A stretch of 64,000 bases of DNA from an uncultured SAR86 cluster bacterium. Its GTDB lineage: Bacteria > Pseudomonadota > Gammaproteobacteria > Magnimaribacterales > D2472. Position 1 is the first letter of the stretch. Each line of letters begins with the position of its first letter. The notes beneath the pieces were generated by a model. The model saw nothing but the letters and a program-made list of their open reading frames with translations. It searched no databases and was not told the origin of the DNA. Positions 48,517 to 57,178 of this stretch are shown piece after piece. The position numbers and the translations under genes were made by a program. Location of the stretch: NCBI GenBank assembly GCA_902558095.1, contig CACECP010000003.1:80887-144886 (forward strand), read 5' to 3'.

Positions 48517-50283
48517 TTATTCTTCCTTGTGTGTGCTAATAATTTTTAATTCATCGAGTTGATCTTTTTCAACTTTACTTGGTGCATCTGTTAGCAAACA
48601 GGCAGCACTCTGTGTTTTAGGGAAAGCAATTACGTCTCTTATATTAGTAGTATCAGTAACTAGCATAACTATTCTATCTAGACCAAATGCTATTCCTCCA
48701 TGAGGAGGACAACCAGATGAAAGAGCTTTTAATAAGAATCCAAATTTACTTTCAGCATCTTCTTTTGAAATATTAAGAACATTAAAAATAATTTTTTGCA
48801 TTGCATTGTCATATATTCTCAAGGAGCCTCCTCCTATTTCATATCCGTTTAAAACAACATCATAAGCATGAGCAATTGAATCCTTAGGATTATCTTCTAA
48901 ATCTTTAGTTGAGCATTTTGGAAGTGTGAACGGATGATGGAGCGGTGTTAAATCACCTTCTTTATTGGTTTCAAACATTGGAAAATCTACAATCCAACAA
49001 GGCGCCCATTTGGTCAAATATAAATCTAAATCTTCCCCAAGTTTTTTAATCAAACTGCTCATTGATAGATTTACGACTGATTCAATGCCAGCTCCAAAGA
49101 AAATTAAATCGTCAGTTTTGATTTCTAAAGATTTAATTATGTTTGCTACCGTTTCTGGTTTTAAAAACTTTAGTATTGGTGATTGAATACCATTTTCTAG
49201 ATCGCTCACATCATTTATCTTTATATAAGCCAATCCTTTTGCACCAAGCTTTGAGACAAATTTTGTATAGTCATCAATTTGTCCTCTAGATAATGAATTG
49301 CCATTAGGAACTTTTAGAGCAACTACTCTTGATCCTTTTTTCTTTGCTGGTTCAGAAAAAACTTTAAATTCTTCATCTTTAACTATTTCAGATATATCAA
49401 CCAATTTAAGAGGTATTCTTAAATCAGGTTTATCACATCCATAATCCCGCATAGCATCATGCCAATTAATTACTTCAAACTTTTCTAGTTTGTCACCACA
49501 AAACTCTTTAATGATATCTTTGATCATTTTTTCACTGATCTTCATTATTTCATCTTGATCAATAAATGATGCTTCAATATCTATTTGGGTGAACTCTGGC
49601 TGTCTATCAGCCCTTAAATCTTCATCTCTAAAACATCTTGCTATCTGATAATACTTATCAAGGCCGCCTATCATTAAAAGTTGCTTAAAGAGCTGAGGTG
49701 ATTGGGGTAAAGCATAAAAACTACCAGGTTGAACTCTGCTAGGCAAAATATAGTCTCTGGCCCCTTCTGGAGTAGCTTTTGTCAATATAGGTGTTTCAAT
49801 TTCATGGAAATCATTTTTATCTAGATAATTCCTAATTAAGGAAGTAATTTTTGACCTAGTTATTATTCTCTCATTCATTTCTGGTCTTCTTAGATCCAGA
49901 ACTCTATTTTTTAACCTAACGTCCTCATTTACTTCTTGATATTCATCAATTGGAAATACTGGAGTGCTTGCTTTACTTAGAATAACTAAATCTTTTACTT
50001 CGATTTCAATCTCGCCTGTGTGCATATTTTTATTAATTGTTCCTTCTAACCTTTTGCGAACACCACCTTTTATTTGGACAACATATTCATTTCTTATTGA
50101 TTCGGCTAATTTAAAAGATTTTTCATTATCAGGGTTCACTACAGCTTGGCATATACCTTTTATATCTCTTACATCAAGGAAAATTACGCCACCATGATCT
50201 CTTCTTCTATGAATCCAACCACAGATTGTTACTTCTTCTTTAAGATTTGAGGATGTTATTTCACCGCAATAATGAGATTTCAT
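48517..50283 (-). CDS. aspS: aspartyl-tRNA synthetase AspS
   Basis: Class II synthetase, 588 residues. The OB-fold anticodon domain starts at the N-terminus (CGWIHRRRDHGGVIFLDVRD). Motif 2 is CFRDEDLRADRQPEFTQID, the bacterial GAD insertion lies near 290-420, and motif 3 is GGIAFGLDRIVML. Whether it is discriminating or also charges tRNA-Asn cannot be settled here; no gatCAB is in the window. Confidence 0.97.
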   Translation of the reverse strand: MKSHYCGEITSSNLKEEVTICGWIHRRRDHGGVIFLDVRDIKGICQAVVNPDNEKSFKLAESIRNEYVVQIKGGVRKRLEGTINKNMHTGEIEIEVKDLVILSKASTPVFPIDEYQEVNEDVRLKNRVLDLRRPEMNERIITRSKITSLIRNYLDKNDFHEIETPILTKATPEGARDYILPSRVQPGSFYALPQSPQLFKQLLMIGGLDKYYQIARCFRDEDLRADRQPEFTQIDIEASFIDQDEIMKISEKMIKDIIKEFCGDKLEKFEVINWHDAMRDYGCDKPDLRIPLKLVDISEIVKDEEFKVFSEPAKKKGSRVVALKVPNGNSLSRGQIDDYTKFVSKLGAKGLAYIKINDVSDLENGIQSPILKFLKPETVANIIKSLEIKTDDLIFFGAGIESVVNLSMSSLIKKLGEDLDLYLTKWAPCWIVDFPMFETNKEGDLTPLHHPFTLPKCSTKDLEDNPKDSIAHAYDVVLNGYEIGGGSLRIYDNAMQKIIFNVLNISKEDAESKFGFLLKALSSGCPPHGGIAFGLDRIVMLVTDTTNIRDVIAFPKTQSAACLLTDAPSKVEKDQLDELKIISTHKEE

Positions 50284-50296
50284 GATAGTTTCCTAT

Positions 50297-50587
50297 TTAA
50301 TCCTTAATTTTATCTTGTTTAGAGCCTTTCTTGGAGTTTGTTTTGGAAGTTTCTTTAGATTTATTATCATTTGAGGATTCATTTGTTGAAATATTCTTCT
50401 TTTTTCCTGTTTTAAAGTCTGTTTCATACCAACCACCACCCTTTAGTCTGAAAGATGGTGCAGAAATTAGTTTTTTAAGACTTTTTGAATTGCATTTTGG
50501 ACAAATTATTTTAGGTTTGTCACTTATTTTTTGTATTATTTCTATCTCATGTCCACAATTTGAACATTTGTAATCATAAATAGGCAT
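50297..50587 (-). CDS. FmdB-type zinc ribbon protein
   Basis: Small protein (96 residues) with an N-terminal zinc ribbon, YKCSNCGHEIEI and ICPKCNSKSLKKL, the GGWY motif, and a charged Lys/Ser-rich tail. FmdB-like genes often precede aspS; the function is unknown. It is the first gene of the aspS-yebC-nuclease-ybgC-tol-pal string and is divergent from proS with a 31 bp gap. Confidence 0.88.
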   Translation of the reverse strand: MPIYDYKCSNCGHEIEIIQKISDKPKIICPKCNSKSLKKLISAPSFRLKGGGWYETDFKTGKKKNISTNESSNDNKSKETSKTNSKKGSKQDKIKD

Positions 50588-50618
50588 AAGTCCCCAAAAA
50601 AAGATAAAATTATAAACT
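50588..50618. promoter_or_regulatory. compact divergent promoter between fmdB-aspS-tol and proS
   Basis: Only 31 bp separate two divergent start codons. On the reverse strand a TATAAT (50609-50614) would start fmdB-aspS mRNA near 50602. On the forward strand TAAAAT (50605-50610) lies eight bases before the proS ATG, which has no ribosome binding site. The -35 elements would lie inside the opposite gene; none is convincing. Confidence 0.4.
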
Positions 50619-51902
50619 ATGTTATTTTCAAAGCTACTAATACCTACTTTAAAAGATGCTCCGCAAGAGGCTGAAGTTATTAGTCATAAATTGATGCTTC
50701 GAGCAGGAATGATTCGAAAAGTAGCATCAGGTATATATACTTGGTTACCTTTAGGATTGAAGGTTCTTAAAAAGATAGAGAATATTGTTCGAGAAGAAAT
50801 GGATGCATCAGGAGCTCAAGAAGTTTTCATGCCAATGGTTCAACCGAAAGAATTATGGGATGAGACCAAAAGATGGGAAAAAATGGGTCCAGAATTATTA
50901 AGAATTCAGGATAGACACGAGAGAGATTTTTGTCTTGGCCCTACTCATGAAGAAGTTATAACAGACATAATCAGAGATAATGTAAAAAGTTATAAAGAGC
51001 TTCCATTAAACATTTATCAAATTCAAACTAAATTTAGAGATGAGGTTAGGCCCAGATATGGAATTATGAGAGGAAGAGAATTTCTTATGAAAGATTCCTA
51101 TAGCTTCAATATTGATGAAGAATCTCTACAAGAAACTTATCTGCTAATGAGAGACACCTATAAGAAAGTATTAGAAAGAATTGGTCTTGAATATAAAATT
51201 TCTGCTGCTGATTCTGGAGCAATTGGTGGAGATAGTTCTGAAGAATTTCATGTTTTGGCTGAAAATGGAGAAGATACTATTGCTGTTAGTGACTCATCTG
51301 AATTTGCAATAAATACTGAACTCCTTTTGAAAGAAGGTGAAGATATAAATTCACTTGAAGGAAAACCTTCTCCAGATGGAAATGGAACAATACAAATTAA
51401 GAAAGGTATTGAGGTAGGTCATATTTTTAAACTTGGCAAGCTTTATGCTGAATCGATGAAAGCTAATGTTTTGAATGCTGAAGGTAAAGCTTCGACATTG
51501 CATATGGGTTGTTACGGAATTGGTGTATCAAGGCTTGTTGCAGCAGCAATAGAACAAAATTTTGATGAAAAAGGAATTATTTGGCCTCATAGCATAGCCC
51601 CCTTTGACATTAACATCATTGCAATAGGTTTTGATAAAGATAAAGATATTGCGTCGGCTTCAATAAAATTACATGAAGAATTAACTGACATGGGTTATGA
51701 CGTTCTTCTAGATAATAGAAAGGACGGTTATGGTGCAAAAATGAAGGATTCAGAACTTATAGGAATTCCTTTAAATATTATAATTGGTAAGTCATACCTT
51801 GAAAATCAAGAAGTTGAACTAAAAGGAAGGAATGGTCAAAGTTCATCTAATCCAATTTCAGATATAAAAACAATACTAGATTTCTTTAAAGATAAAAAAT
51901 AA
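50619..51902 (+). CDS. proS: prolyl-tRNA synthetase without the editing (INS) domain
   Basis: Class II synthetase charging tRNA-Pro. The 427 residues align with the E. coli-type enzyme (572 residues): RAGMIRKVASGIYTWLPLG, CLGPTHEEVITD, motif 2 QTKFRDEVRPRYGIMRGREF, and motif 3 GCYGIGVSRLVAAAIEQ. After SSEFAINTEL (about 228-235) the sequence jumps to KPSPDGNGTIQIKKGIEVGH (249-268), so the roughly 180-residue insertion that deacylates Ala-tRNA-Pro is gone. A C-terminal anticodon domain remains. Confidence 0.95.
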   Translation: MLFSKLLIPTLKDAPQEAEVISHKLMLRAGMIRKVASGIYTWLPLGLKVLKKIENIVREEMDASGAQEVFMPMVQPKELWDETKRWEKMGPELLRIQDRHERDFCLGPTHEEVITDIIRDNVKSYKELPLNIYQIQTKFRDEVRPRYGIMRGREFLMKDSYSFNIDEESLQETYLLMRDTYKKVLERIGLEYKISAADSGAIGGDSSEEFHVLAENGEDTIAVSDSSEFAINTELLLKEGEDINSLEGKPSPDGNGTIQIKKGIEVGHIFKLGKLYAESMKANVLNAEGKASTLHMGCYGIGVSRLVAAAIEQNFDEKGIIWPHSIAPFDINIIAIGFDKDKDIASASIKLHEELTDMGYDVLLDNRKDGYGAKMKDSELIGIPLNIIIGKSYLENQEVELKGRNGQSSSNPISDIKTILDFFKDKK

Positions 51903-51906
51903 GGAT

Positions 51907-52395
51907 TTAAAAGACATTGGCCTCTTCTGATTCTTTTAAAGCTTCAGCTTTATCATTCTTGATCTTAATTAATCTAGTTTTATATTCATTTTCAGAGATT
52001 GTTTTGCATCTAAGTGATTCATAGTTAAGTCCAAACATATGGATAACATAATACATTCTTGAGGGATCTTTTCTAGATATCTGAAAATAATTAGTTGCAT
52101 ATTCAAGTTCAGGATTATTAAAAAGTACGTAGTACCAGTTTGAATCTTTTTCAACATTTATTTTTTGTTTATATAGAACTTTTCTTGAGTATGATAAATG
52201 CGGAGTCATTGAGGTTGTTATCTCATATATTTCTTTATCTGGTTCGACCTTAAGAAATAAATATTCGACTTCACGTGCTAGTTCAATGCCTTGATCTCCT
52301 TCATGGGCGCCTGGTAAACAACTAAAATTTAAAGCATTTAGATTAGTGCTAACTAGAATCAATAATAAATAAAAGGTGTTAGAAAGTTTATTCAC
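51907..52395 (-). CDS. secreted protein of unknown function
   Basis: A 162-residue protein I do not recognise. The N-terminus NTFYLLLILVSTNLNALNF looks like a signal peptide cleaved after NALN or nearby. The mature part has two cysteines (FSCLPG and LRCKTI) that could form a disulfide, many aromatic residues, and a charged C-terminal helix. The start is GTG 52395 and overlaps the thiolase gene by 8 bp, so the two may be co-transcribed. It is convergent with proS, 4 bp away. Confidence 0.6.
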   Translation of the reverse strand: MNKLSNTFYLLLILVSTNLNALNFSCLPGAHEGDQGIELAREVEYLFLKVEPDKEIYEITTSMTPHLSYSRKVLYKQKINVEKDSNWYYVLFNNPELEYATNYFQISRKDPSRMYYVIHMFGLNYESLRCKTISENEYKTRLIKIKNDKAEALKESEEANVF

Positions 52396-53569
52396 TTCTC
52401 TTTATAATCGTTGCATTTGCAGTTCCGCCGCCTTCACATATTGCCTGCAAACCATAAGTGGATTCTCTTCTTTCCATTTCATGTAAAAGGGTTGTCATAA
52501 GTTTTGCACCTGTAGCTCCAAGAGGATGACCAAGCGCCATTGCACCACCATTCACATTAAGCTTTGATCTATCAGCCTTTAAATCTTCAGCCCATGCAAG
52601 AGGAACCGGGGCAAAAGCTTCGTTCACTTCATATAAATCCATATCATCAATTGAAAGATTTGCAGTCTCTAGTGCCTTTATTGAAGCAGGTATTGGGCCT
52701 GTAAGCATAAAAACAGGATCATCTCCTACAACTGATATAGATACTATTTCAGCTCTTGGATTTGCTTGAATTTTCTTTAACCCAGCATCATTACACACCA
52801 TAACTGCTGCAGCGCCGTCTGTTATTTGACTTGCATTACCAGCGGTAATGACTCCACCTTCGGTAACTGGATTTAATCCAGCCAACTTATCTAAACTAGC
52901 ATCAAATCTAATTCCTTCATCAGCCATAACCAAATCGTTCATTCCTTCGGCATTTCTTCCTTCTACTGGAAGTATCTCTCTGTCAAAGTATTTTGATTCA
53001 GTTGCATGAGCAGCTTTCTTATGACTTTCTAATGCAAACTGATCTAGATCTTCACGAGATAAGTTCCACTTATCAGCTACAAGTTCTGCACCTGTAAATT
53101 GAGAGAAAAATACTCCGGGATATCTTTCTTTCATTCCTTCAGAATCAAAAGGAAGGCCATGTCCAGCATCATATCCATCTTTAACTGCAGCACCTATTGG
53201 AACCATGGACATAACTTCTACACCACCACCAATAACTATATCTTGAGTACCTGACATTACAGCTTGTATTGCAAAATGAATAGCTTGTTGAGATGAACCG
53301 CACTGCCTGTCAACAGACGTACCAGGAACTGATTCAGGAAAAGACGAGGAAAGAATAGCATTTCTAGCAACATTTCCTGATTGTGCTCCAACTTGATCAA
53401 CACAACCAAAAACCACGTCATCAACAAGAGCTGGATCCATATCCAATCTTGTTACTAACTCATCTAAAACTTTAGCTCCTAAATCTGCTGGATGCCATAA
53501 ACTAAGTCTTCCATCTCTTTTACCACCAGCAGTTCTAACTGCCTCAACTATATACGCTTTTTCTGCCAT
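52388..53569 (-). CDS. acetyl-CoA acyltransferase (thiolase)
   Basis: Thiolase of 393 residues catalysing thiolytic cleavage or condensation of 3-ketoacyl-CoA. The nucleophile is C90 in VDRQCGSSQQAIHF, the His is in MALGHPLGATGAK, and the second Cys is in CEGGGTANATI. No hydratase/dehydrogenase subunit (FadB-like) is adjacent, so beta-oxidation versus acetoacetyl-CoA formation stays open. The start ATG lies directly after the U-tract of a terminator hairpin behind recA. Confidence 0.9.
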   Translation of the reverse strand: MAEKAYIVEAVRTAGGKRDGRLSLWHPADLGAKVLDELVTRLDMDPALVDDVVFGCVDQVGAQSGNVARNAILSSSFPESVPGTSVDRQCGSSQQAIHFAIQAVMSGTQDIVIGGGVEVMSMVPIGAAVKDGYDAGHGLPFDSEGMKERYPGVFFSQFTGAELVADKWNLSREDLDQFALESHKKAAHATESKYFDREILPVEGRNAEGMNDLVMADEGIRFDASLDKLAGLNPVTEGGVITAGNASQITDGAAAVMVCNDAGLKKIQANPRAEIVSISVVGDDPVFMLTGPIPASIKALETANLSIDDMDLYEVNEAFAPVPLAWAEDLKADRSKLNVNGGAMALGHPLGATGAKLMTTLLHEMERRESTYGLQAICEGGGTANATIIKRSE

Positions 53570-53606
53570 AAAAAAATCCCTACTAATAAATTAATTAATA
53601 GGGATT
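53570..53606 (-). terminator. recA terminator whose 3' arm contains the thiolase ribosome binding site
   Basis: On the reverse strand AATCCCTA (53599-53606) pairs perfectly with TAGGGATT (53575-53582). More A-U and one G-U pair can extend the stem, and six or more T follow up to base 53570. The next base begins the thiolase ATG. The TAGGGA of the 3' arm, about eight bases before the ATG, is the only plausible thiolase ribosome binding site. Confidence 0.75.
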
Positions 53607-53620
53607 ATTGTATCAAAAAA

Positions 53621-54628
53621 TTATTTTGATTTACTTGTTATGTAAGAAGATCTTATTTCTTTGACAAGTTTATTCTTAACCTTTGCATTTTCTTTTAAGA
53701 ACAAGCTAGCTTTTGTTTTACCTTGTCCGATAGTTTCTCCATCTAATTTATAAAATGCACCAGATTTCTCAACTAATCCAAGTTTATTTCCATAATCTAA
53801 TATTTCACCTTCTTGGTTAATTCCCATTCCATACATAATTTGAAATTCAGCTTGTTTGAATGGTGGAGATACCTTATTTTTGACAACTTTTACTCTCGTC
53901 TCATTTCCAATTACCTCATCTCCTTCTTTCACTGCCCCAATTCTTCTAATATCTAATCTTACTGATGAATAAAATTTAAGAGCATTACCGCCTGTTGTAG
54001 TTTCAGGACTTCCAAACATTACACCAATCTTCATTCTTATCTGATTAATAAAGACAACGGTAGCACCAGATCTTTGAATGTTTCCAGTAATTTTTCTTAA
54101 CGCTTGAGACATTAATCTTGCTTGAAGACCAACATGATGATCTCCCATTTCGCCTTCTATTTCTGCTCTTGGTACTAACGCTGCAACTGAATCAATAATT
54201 ACTAAATCAACACTTTTTGATTTAACTAACATATCTGCAACCTCAAGAGCTTGCTCACCTGTATCAGGCTGAGATAAAAGAAGTTCATCTACATTAACTC
54301 CAAGTTTTTCTGCATATTGAGGATCTAAAGCATGCTCAGCATCTATAAAGGCACATGTTCCACCTTCTTTTTGACATTGAGCAATTATTTGCAGTGTTAA
54401 AGTTGTTTTACCAGAGGACTCAGGTCCATATATTTCTGTTACTCTTCCTTTTGGTATTCCGCCTATACCTAATGCTATGTCGAGACCAATAGATCCGGTT
54501 GAAATTGATGGAATGTCAAGATTTTCTCTATCGCCCATCCTCATCACTGTTCCTTTACCAAAGTGGCTATCTATATCTGCAATAGTATCCTTTAGAGACT
54601 TTGGATTTGTATCTTTTGATTTAGGCAT
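53621..54628 (-). CDS. recA: recombinase RecA
   Basis: Strand-exchange and SOS co-protease protein. The 335 residues show Walker [14 protein letters not shown], Walker [15 protein letters not shown], and the L2 region [17 protein letters not shown]. It is about 15-20 residues shorter than E. coli RecA, and the C-terminus ([13 protein letters not shown]) is basic rather than acidic. Upstream is a LexA operator; downstream is a terminator. No recX follows. Confidence 0.98.
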   Translation of the reverse strand: MPKSKDTNPKSLKDTIADIDSHFGKGTVMRMGDRENLDIPSISTGSIGLDIALGIGGIPKGRVTEIYGPESSGKTTLTLQIIAQCQKEGGTCAFIDAEHALDPQYAEKLGVNVDELLLSQPDTGEQALEVADMLVKSKSVDLVIIDSVAALVPRAEIEGEMGDHHVGLQARLMSQALRKITGNIQRSGATVVFINQIRMKIGVMFGSPETTTGGNALKFYSSVRLDIRRIGAVKEGDEVIGNETRVKVVKNKVSPPFKQAEFQIMYGMGINQEGEILDYGNKLGLVEKSGAFYKLDGETIGQGKTKASLFLKENAKVKNKLVKEIRSSYITSKSK

Positions 54629-54644
54629 AATTAACTCCTTAATG

Positions 54645-54664
54645 TACTGTATATTTATACAGTA
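54645..54664 (-). promoter_or_regulatory. LexA operator (SOS box) of recA
   Basis: TACTGTATAAATATACAGTA on the reverse strand differs by one base from the ideal gammaproteobacterial box TACTGTATATATATACAGTA (CTG-N10-CAG). It lies 17 bp before the recA ATG. A possible -35 TTGAAA lies just upstream, so LexA would overlap the promoter. Confidence 0.92.
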
Positions 54665-54745
54665 TATAGCATAATTTCAATTTTTTAAACAGTTTTATGT
54701 AAATTTAAAATTTAGTAAGCTAAAATTCAAACTTCTTGGGCAATT

Positions 54746-55063
54746 ATGACATATGTAGTAACAGAATCTTGCATTAAATGTAAATATACAGACTGTGTAG
54801 AGATATGCCCTGTTGATTGTTTTTATGAAGGTCCTGAGTTCTTGGTAATAGATCCTGATGAATGTATTGATTGTGGTTTATGTGAGCCTGAGTGTCCAAT
54901 TGAAGCAATTTATGCAGACGATGAACTACCGCAAGATCAAATCGAATTCATTGAGATCAATTTAAGACTTTCTGAAGTATATGAAAATATTACTGAGGCT
55001 AAAGAGCCTCTTCCTGAGGCAGAAAAGTATAAAGATATAAAAGATAAGAAACATTTCTTATAA
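54746..55063 (+). CDS. fdxA: 7Fe ferredoxin FdxA
   Basis: Small electron carrier with one [3Fe-4S] and one [4Fe-4S] cluster. The 105 residues hold [20 protein letters not shown] and [18 protein letters not shown], and the acidic C-terminal extension is typical of the Azotobacter FdI type. It is divergent from recA over 117 bp. In Pseudomonas fdxA lies beside mutS near recA; mutS is missing here. Its last 6 bp overlap the next, convergent gene. Confidence 0.96.
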   Translation: MTYVVTESCIKCKYTDCVEICPVDCFYEGPEFLVIDPDECIDCGLCEPECPIEAIYADDELPQDQIEFIEINLRLSEVYENITEAKEPLPEAEKYKDIKDKKHFL

Positions 55064-55750
55064 AAAATTATTCACACCTGCAGCAAATATCAATCCACCA
55101 AAAAATACTAAGATTGACTTACCATATTTTTCATAAGCTTTATTAATCAATCTTGGCATCATGCCTAATGCTAATGCCATACCTATTCCAAAAGGCATTA
55201 AAACTTCAAAATTTAAATTCGAAATACTTGCAATTATTAAGGGGTAGGCCCCTACTGATAATAAAAATGCGCTGCCTGAAATTCCTGGGAAAAGTAAGAA
55301 AGAGCATGCAATAAACCCAAATAATATTAATAAAATAACTTGTGGTTCTTGATGCACATTAATATGAAGGCTATTTATGAGAAGTCCAATTAAGATTGCA
55401 AAAAATATATTCATATAAAAGTTTATGCCTGTATTAATCTTGTCTTTTAAATAAGTATTAATTATTAAGAATATGCCGTAGCCAATCATCAATATAGCAA
55501 TTAAAAGATTAAAAATATCCAAATAATTTTGGTATAAAAAATTTATCAATGAAGAGAATGCGAATACGCTTAATACCATCCCGGCTATCAGAGGAATCAT
55601 TAAATTTAATCCGTTTAATTTTCTTAAAAAGTTTAATATTTTCTCGTATACACCAAACATTAAGGCAACTGTAGCACCTGATATGCCAGGCAATAATTCA
55701 GATAAACCAATAAAAATACCAGCAATGAAATATTTAATCTTTTCTTTCAT
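55058..55750 (-). CDS. DUF368 family membrane protein
   Basis: Polytopic inner-membrane protein of 230 residues. The motif [25 protein letters not shown] and its inverted second copy [20 protein letters not shown] are the DUF368 hallmark. Some DUF368 and DedA proteins are undecaprenyl-phosphate flippases in recent work, so a lipid-carrier role is a fair guess here, not shown. It overlaps pcm by 4 bp. Confidence 0.88.
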   Translation of the reverse strand: MKEKIKYFIAGIFIGLSELLPGISGATVALMFGVYEKILNFLRKLNGLNLMIPLIAGMVLSVFAFSSLINFLYQNYLDIFNLLIAILMIGYGIFLIINTYLKDKINTGINFYMNIFFAILIGLLINSLHINVHQEPQVILLILFGFIACSFLLFPGISGSAFLLSVGAYPLIIASISNLNFEVLMPFGIGMALALGMMPRLINKAYEKYGKSILVFFGGLIFAAGVNNFL

Positions 55751-56427
55751 ACATCATTACCGTCTTCTGATTTTCCGGCTAACATAGGTACAAAAGATAC
55801 ATCATCGTGAAAACTTTCCTCTACTTCATCTTTATCGCATTTTCTTATTACATTAAGTTTCTGTGATGCTCCGCCAACAGGTAATACCAATTTTGCATCC
55901 TTTTTCAATATTGAAATCAGATCCTTTGGATATTCTCTTGGGGAAGCAGCACACAAAATACCATCATATTTTATTGAGTCGTCCCAATCTTGATATCCAT
56001 CACCAAACTTAAACATTACATTGTTAATCTTAAGTTTAGCCATATTGTCTCTAGACTTCTGTACCAATGGCTTAATTCTCTCAATTGCATCTACTTTTTC
56101 GCTAAAAAAAGATAAAACTGCTGACTGATAGCCACAACCAGAACCAATTTCTAAAACTCTCTCAAAAATCTTACCTCTAGATTTTGTATGTGCAATTAAA
56201 AGCTCAGTCATTTTTGCAACTATGTAAGGTTGAGAAATTGTTTGTTTGTAACCAATAGTTAAGGACCTATTTTCATATGCTCTTGACCACAAGGCCTCAT
56301 CCAGAAAAATATGTCTCGGTATTTGTGAAATTGCATCAAGCACTCTGAAATCTTTTATACCTAGATCTAAGAGAGTTTCAATCATCTCCTCTCTTACTCT
56401 TCTGAAAGTAAAGCCTGAGTTAGACAT
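55747..56427 (-). CDS. pcm: protein-L-isoaspartate O-methyltransferase Pcm
   Basis: SAM-dependent repair of isoaspartyl residues. The protein shows the SAM-binding VLEIGSGCGYQSAVL, and earlier the substrate motif TIGYKQTISQPYIVAKM. I prefer ATG 56427 (226 residues) over TTG 56430. It overlaps surE, the usual surE-pcm pair. The secreted isoaspartyl peptidase at 37.9 kb acts on related damage products. Confidence 0.96.
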   Translation of the reverse strand: MSNSGFTFRRVREEMIETLLDLGIKDFRVLDAISQIPRHIFLDEALWSRAYENRSLTIGYKQTISQPYIVAKMTELLIAHTKSRGKIFERVLEIGSGCGYQSAVLSFFSEKVDAIERIKPLVQKSRDNMAKLKINNVMFKFGDGYQDWDDSIKYDGILCAASPREYPKDLISILKKDAKLVLPVGGASQKLNVIRKCDKDEVEESFHDDVSFVPMLAGKSEDGNDV

Positions 56428-57178
56428 CAATAAGCTCTGTTACATCATTAATAAAATTTTCTGAATTCAGACTGTAATCAAGCACTGAAAAAGATACAAA
56501 ACCATTTTTAACTGCTTCTGCGTCAGTAATAAATGTGTCTTCTTTGAGTGGCTCTCCAGATAGGTTATATCTATATTTATATATTCCATCTTCACTAGAA
56601 TTAGATTCTAACTTTATTGGCCTAGCTGGAATATCTCTTTTTGAAATAACAGTGGATTTAATACCCTTGTATTCATCTTCAGTAATATCAGGAAAATTAA
56701 TATTAATTACTCTTCCCTTTAATAATCCATTCGCACTAAAAATCTTATCAACTATTTCACAAGATTTTTTTGCAATAAAGTTGATATCTTTCGCATCATA
56801 AGATGCTACTGAAATTGCAATTGGTGGATATTTAAGATTTCTTCCGCCAACTGCTGCGCCTACTGTTCCAGAATATAAGACATCATTGCCAATATTTGCA
56901 CCATGATTTATGCCAGACACAACCATATCAAACTCAAAGTCCACGATACTCAATAACCCAAGATATGAACAATCAGCTGGTGTACCATCAACAGAAAAAA
57001 TTTTTTCATCAATTTTTTTTACTTCAATTTCATTTAAATATGAAATAGCAGCACTCATACCGCTACAATTACTTTTTGGAGCAACTATCCATACCTCATG
57101 CTCTTCAGATAGTTTTTCATAAATAGCTTTAATATTTATGGCATCGTATCCATCATCATTTGTTAATAATATTTTCAT
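56420..57178 (-). CDS. surE: 5'/3'-nucleotidase SurE
   Basis: Divalent-metal nucleotidase of stationary-phase survival. The 252 residues start MKILLTNDDGYDAINIKAIY with the metal-binding Asp-Asp, and include SGINHGANIGNDVLYSGTVGA. It overlaps pcm by about 8 bp and follows ispDF by one base. truD, usual between ispF and surE in gammaproteobacteria, is absent. Confidence 0.97.
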   Translation of the reverse strand: MKILLTNDDGYDAINIKAIYEKLSEEHEVWIVAPKSNCSGMSAAISYLNEIEVKKIDEKIFSVDGTPADCSYLGLLSIVDFEFDMVVSGINHGANIGNDVLYSGTVGAAVGGRNLKYPPIAISVASYDAKDINFIAKKSCEIVDKIFSANGLLKGRVININFPDITEDEYKGIKSTVISKRDIPARPIKLESNSSEDGIYKYRYNLSGEPLKEDTFITDAEAVKNGFVSFSVLDYSLNSENFINDVTELIDV

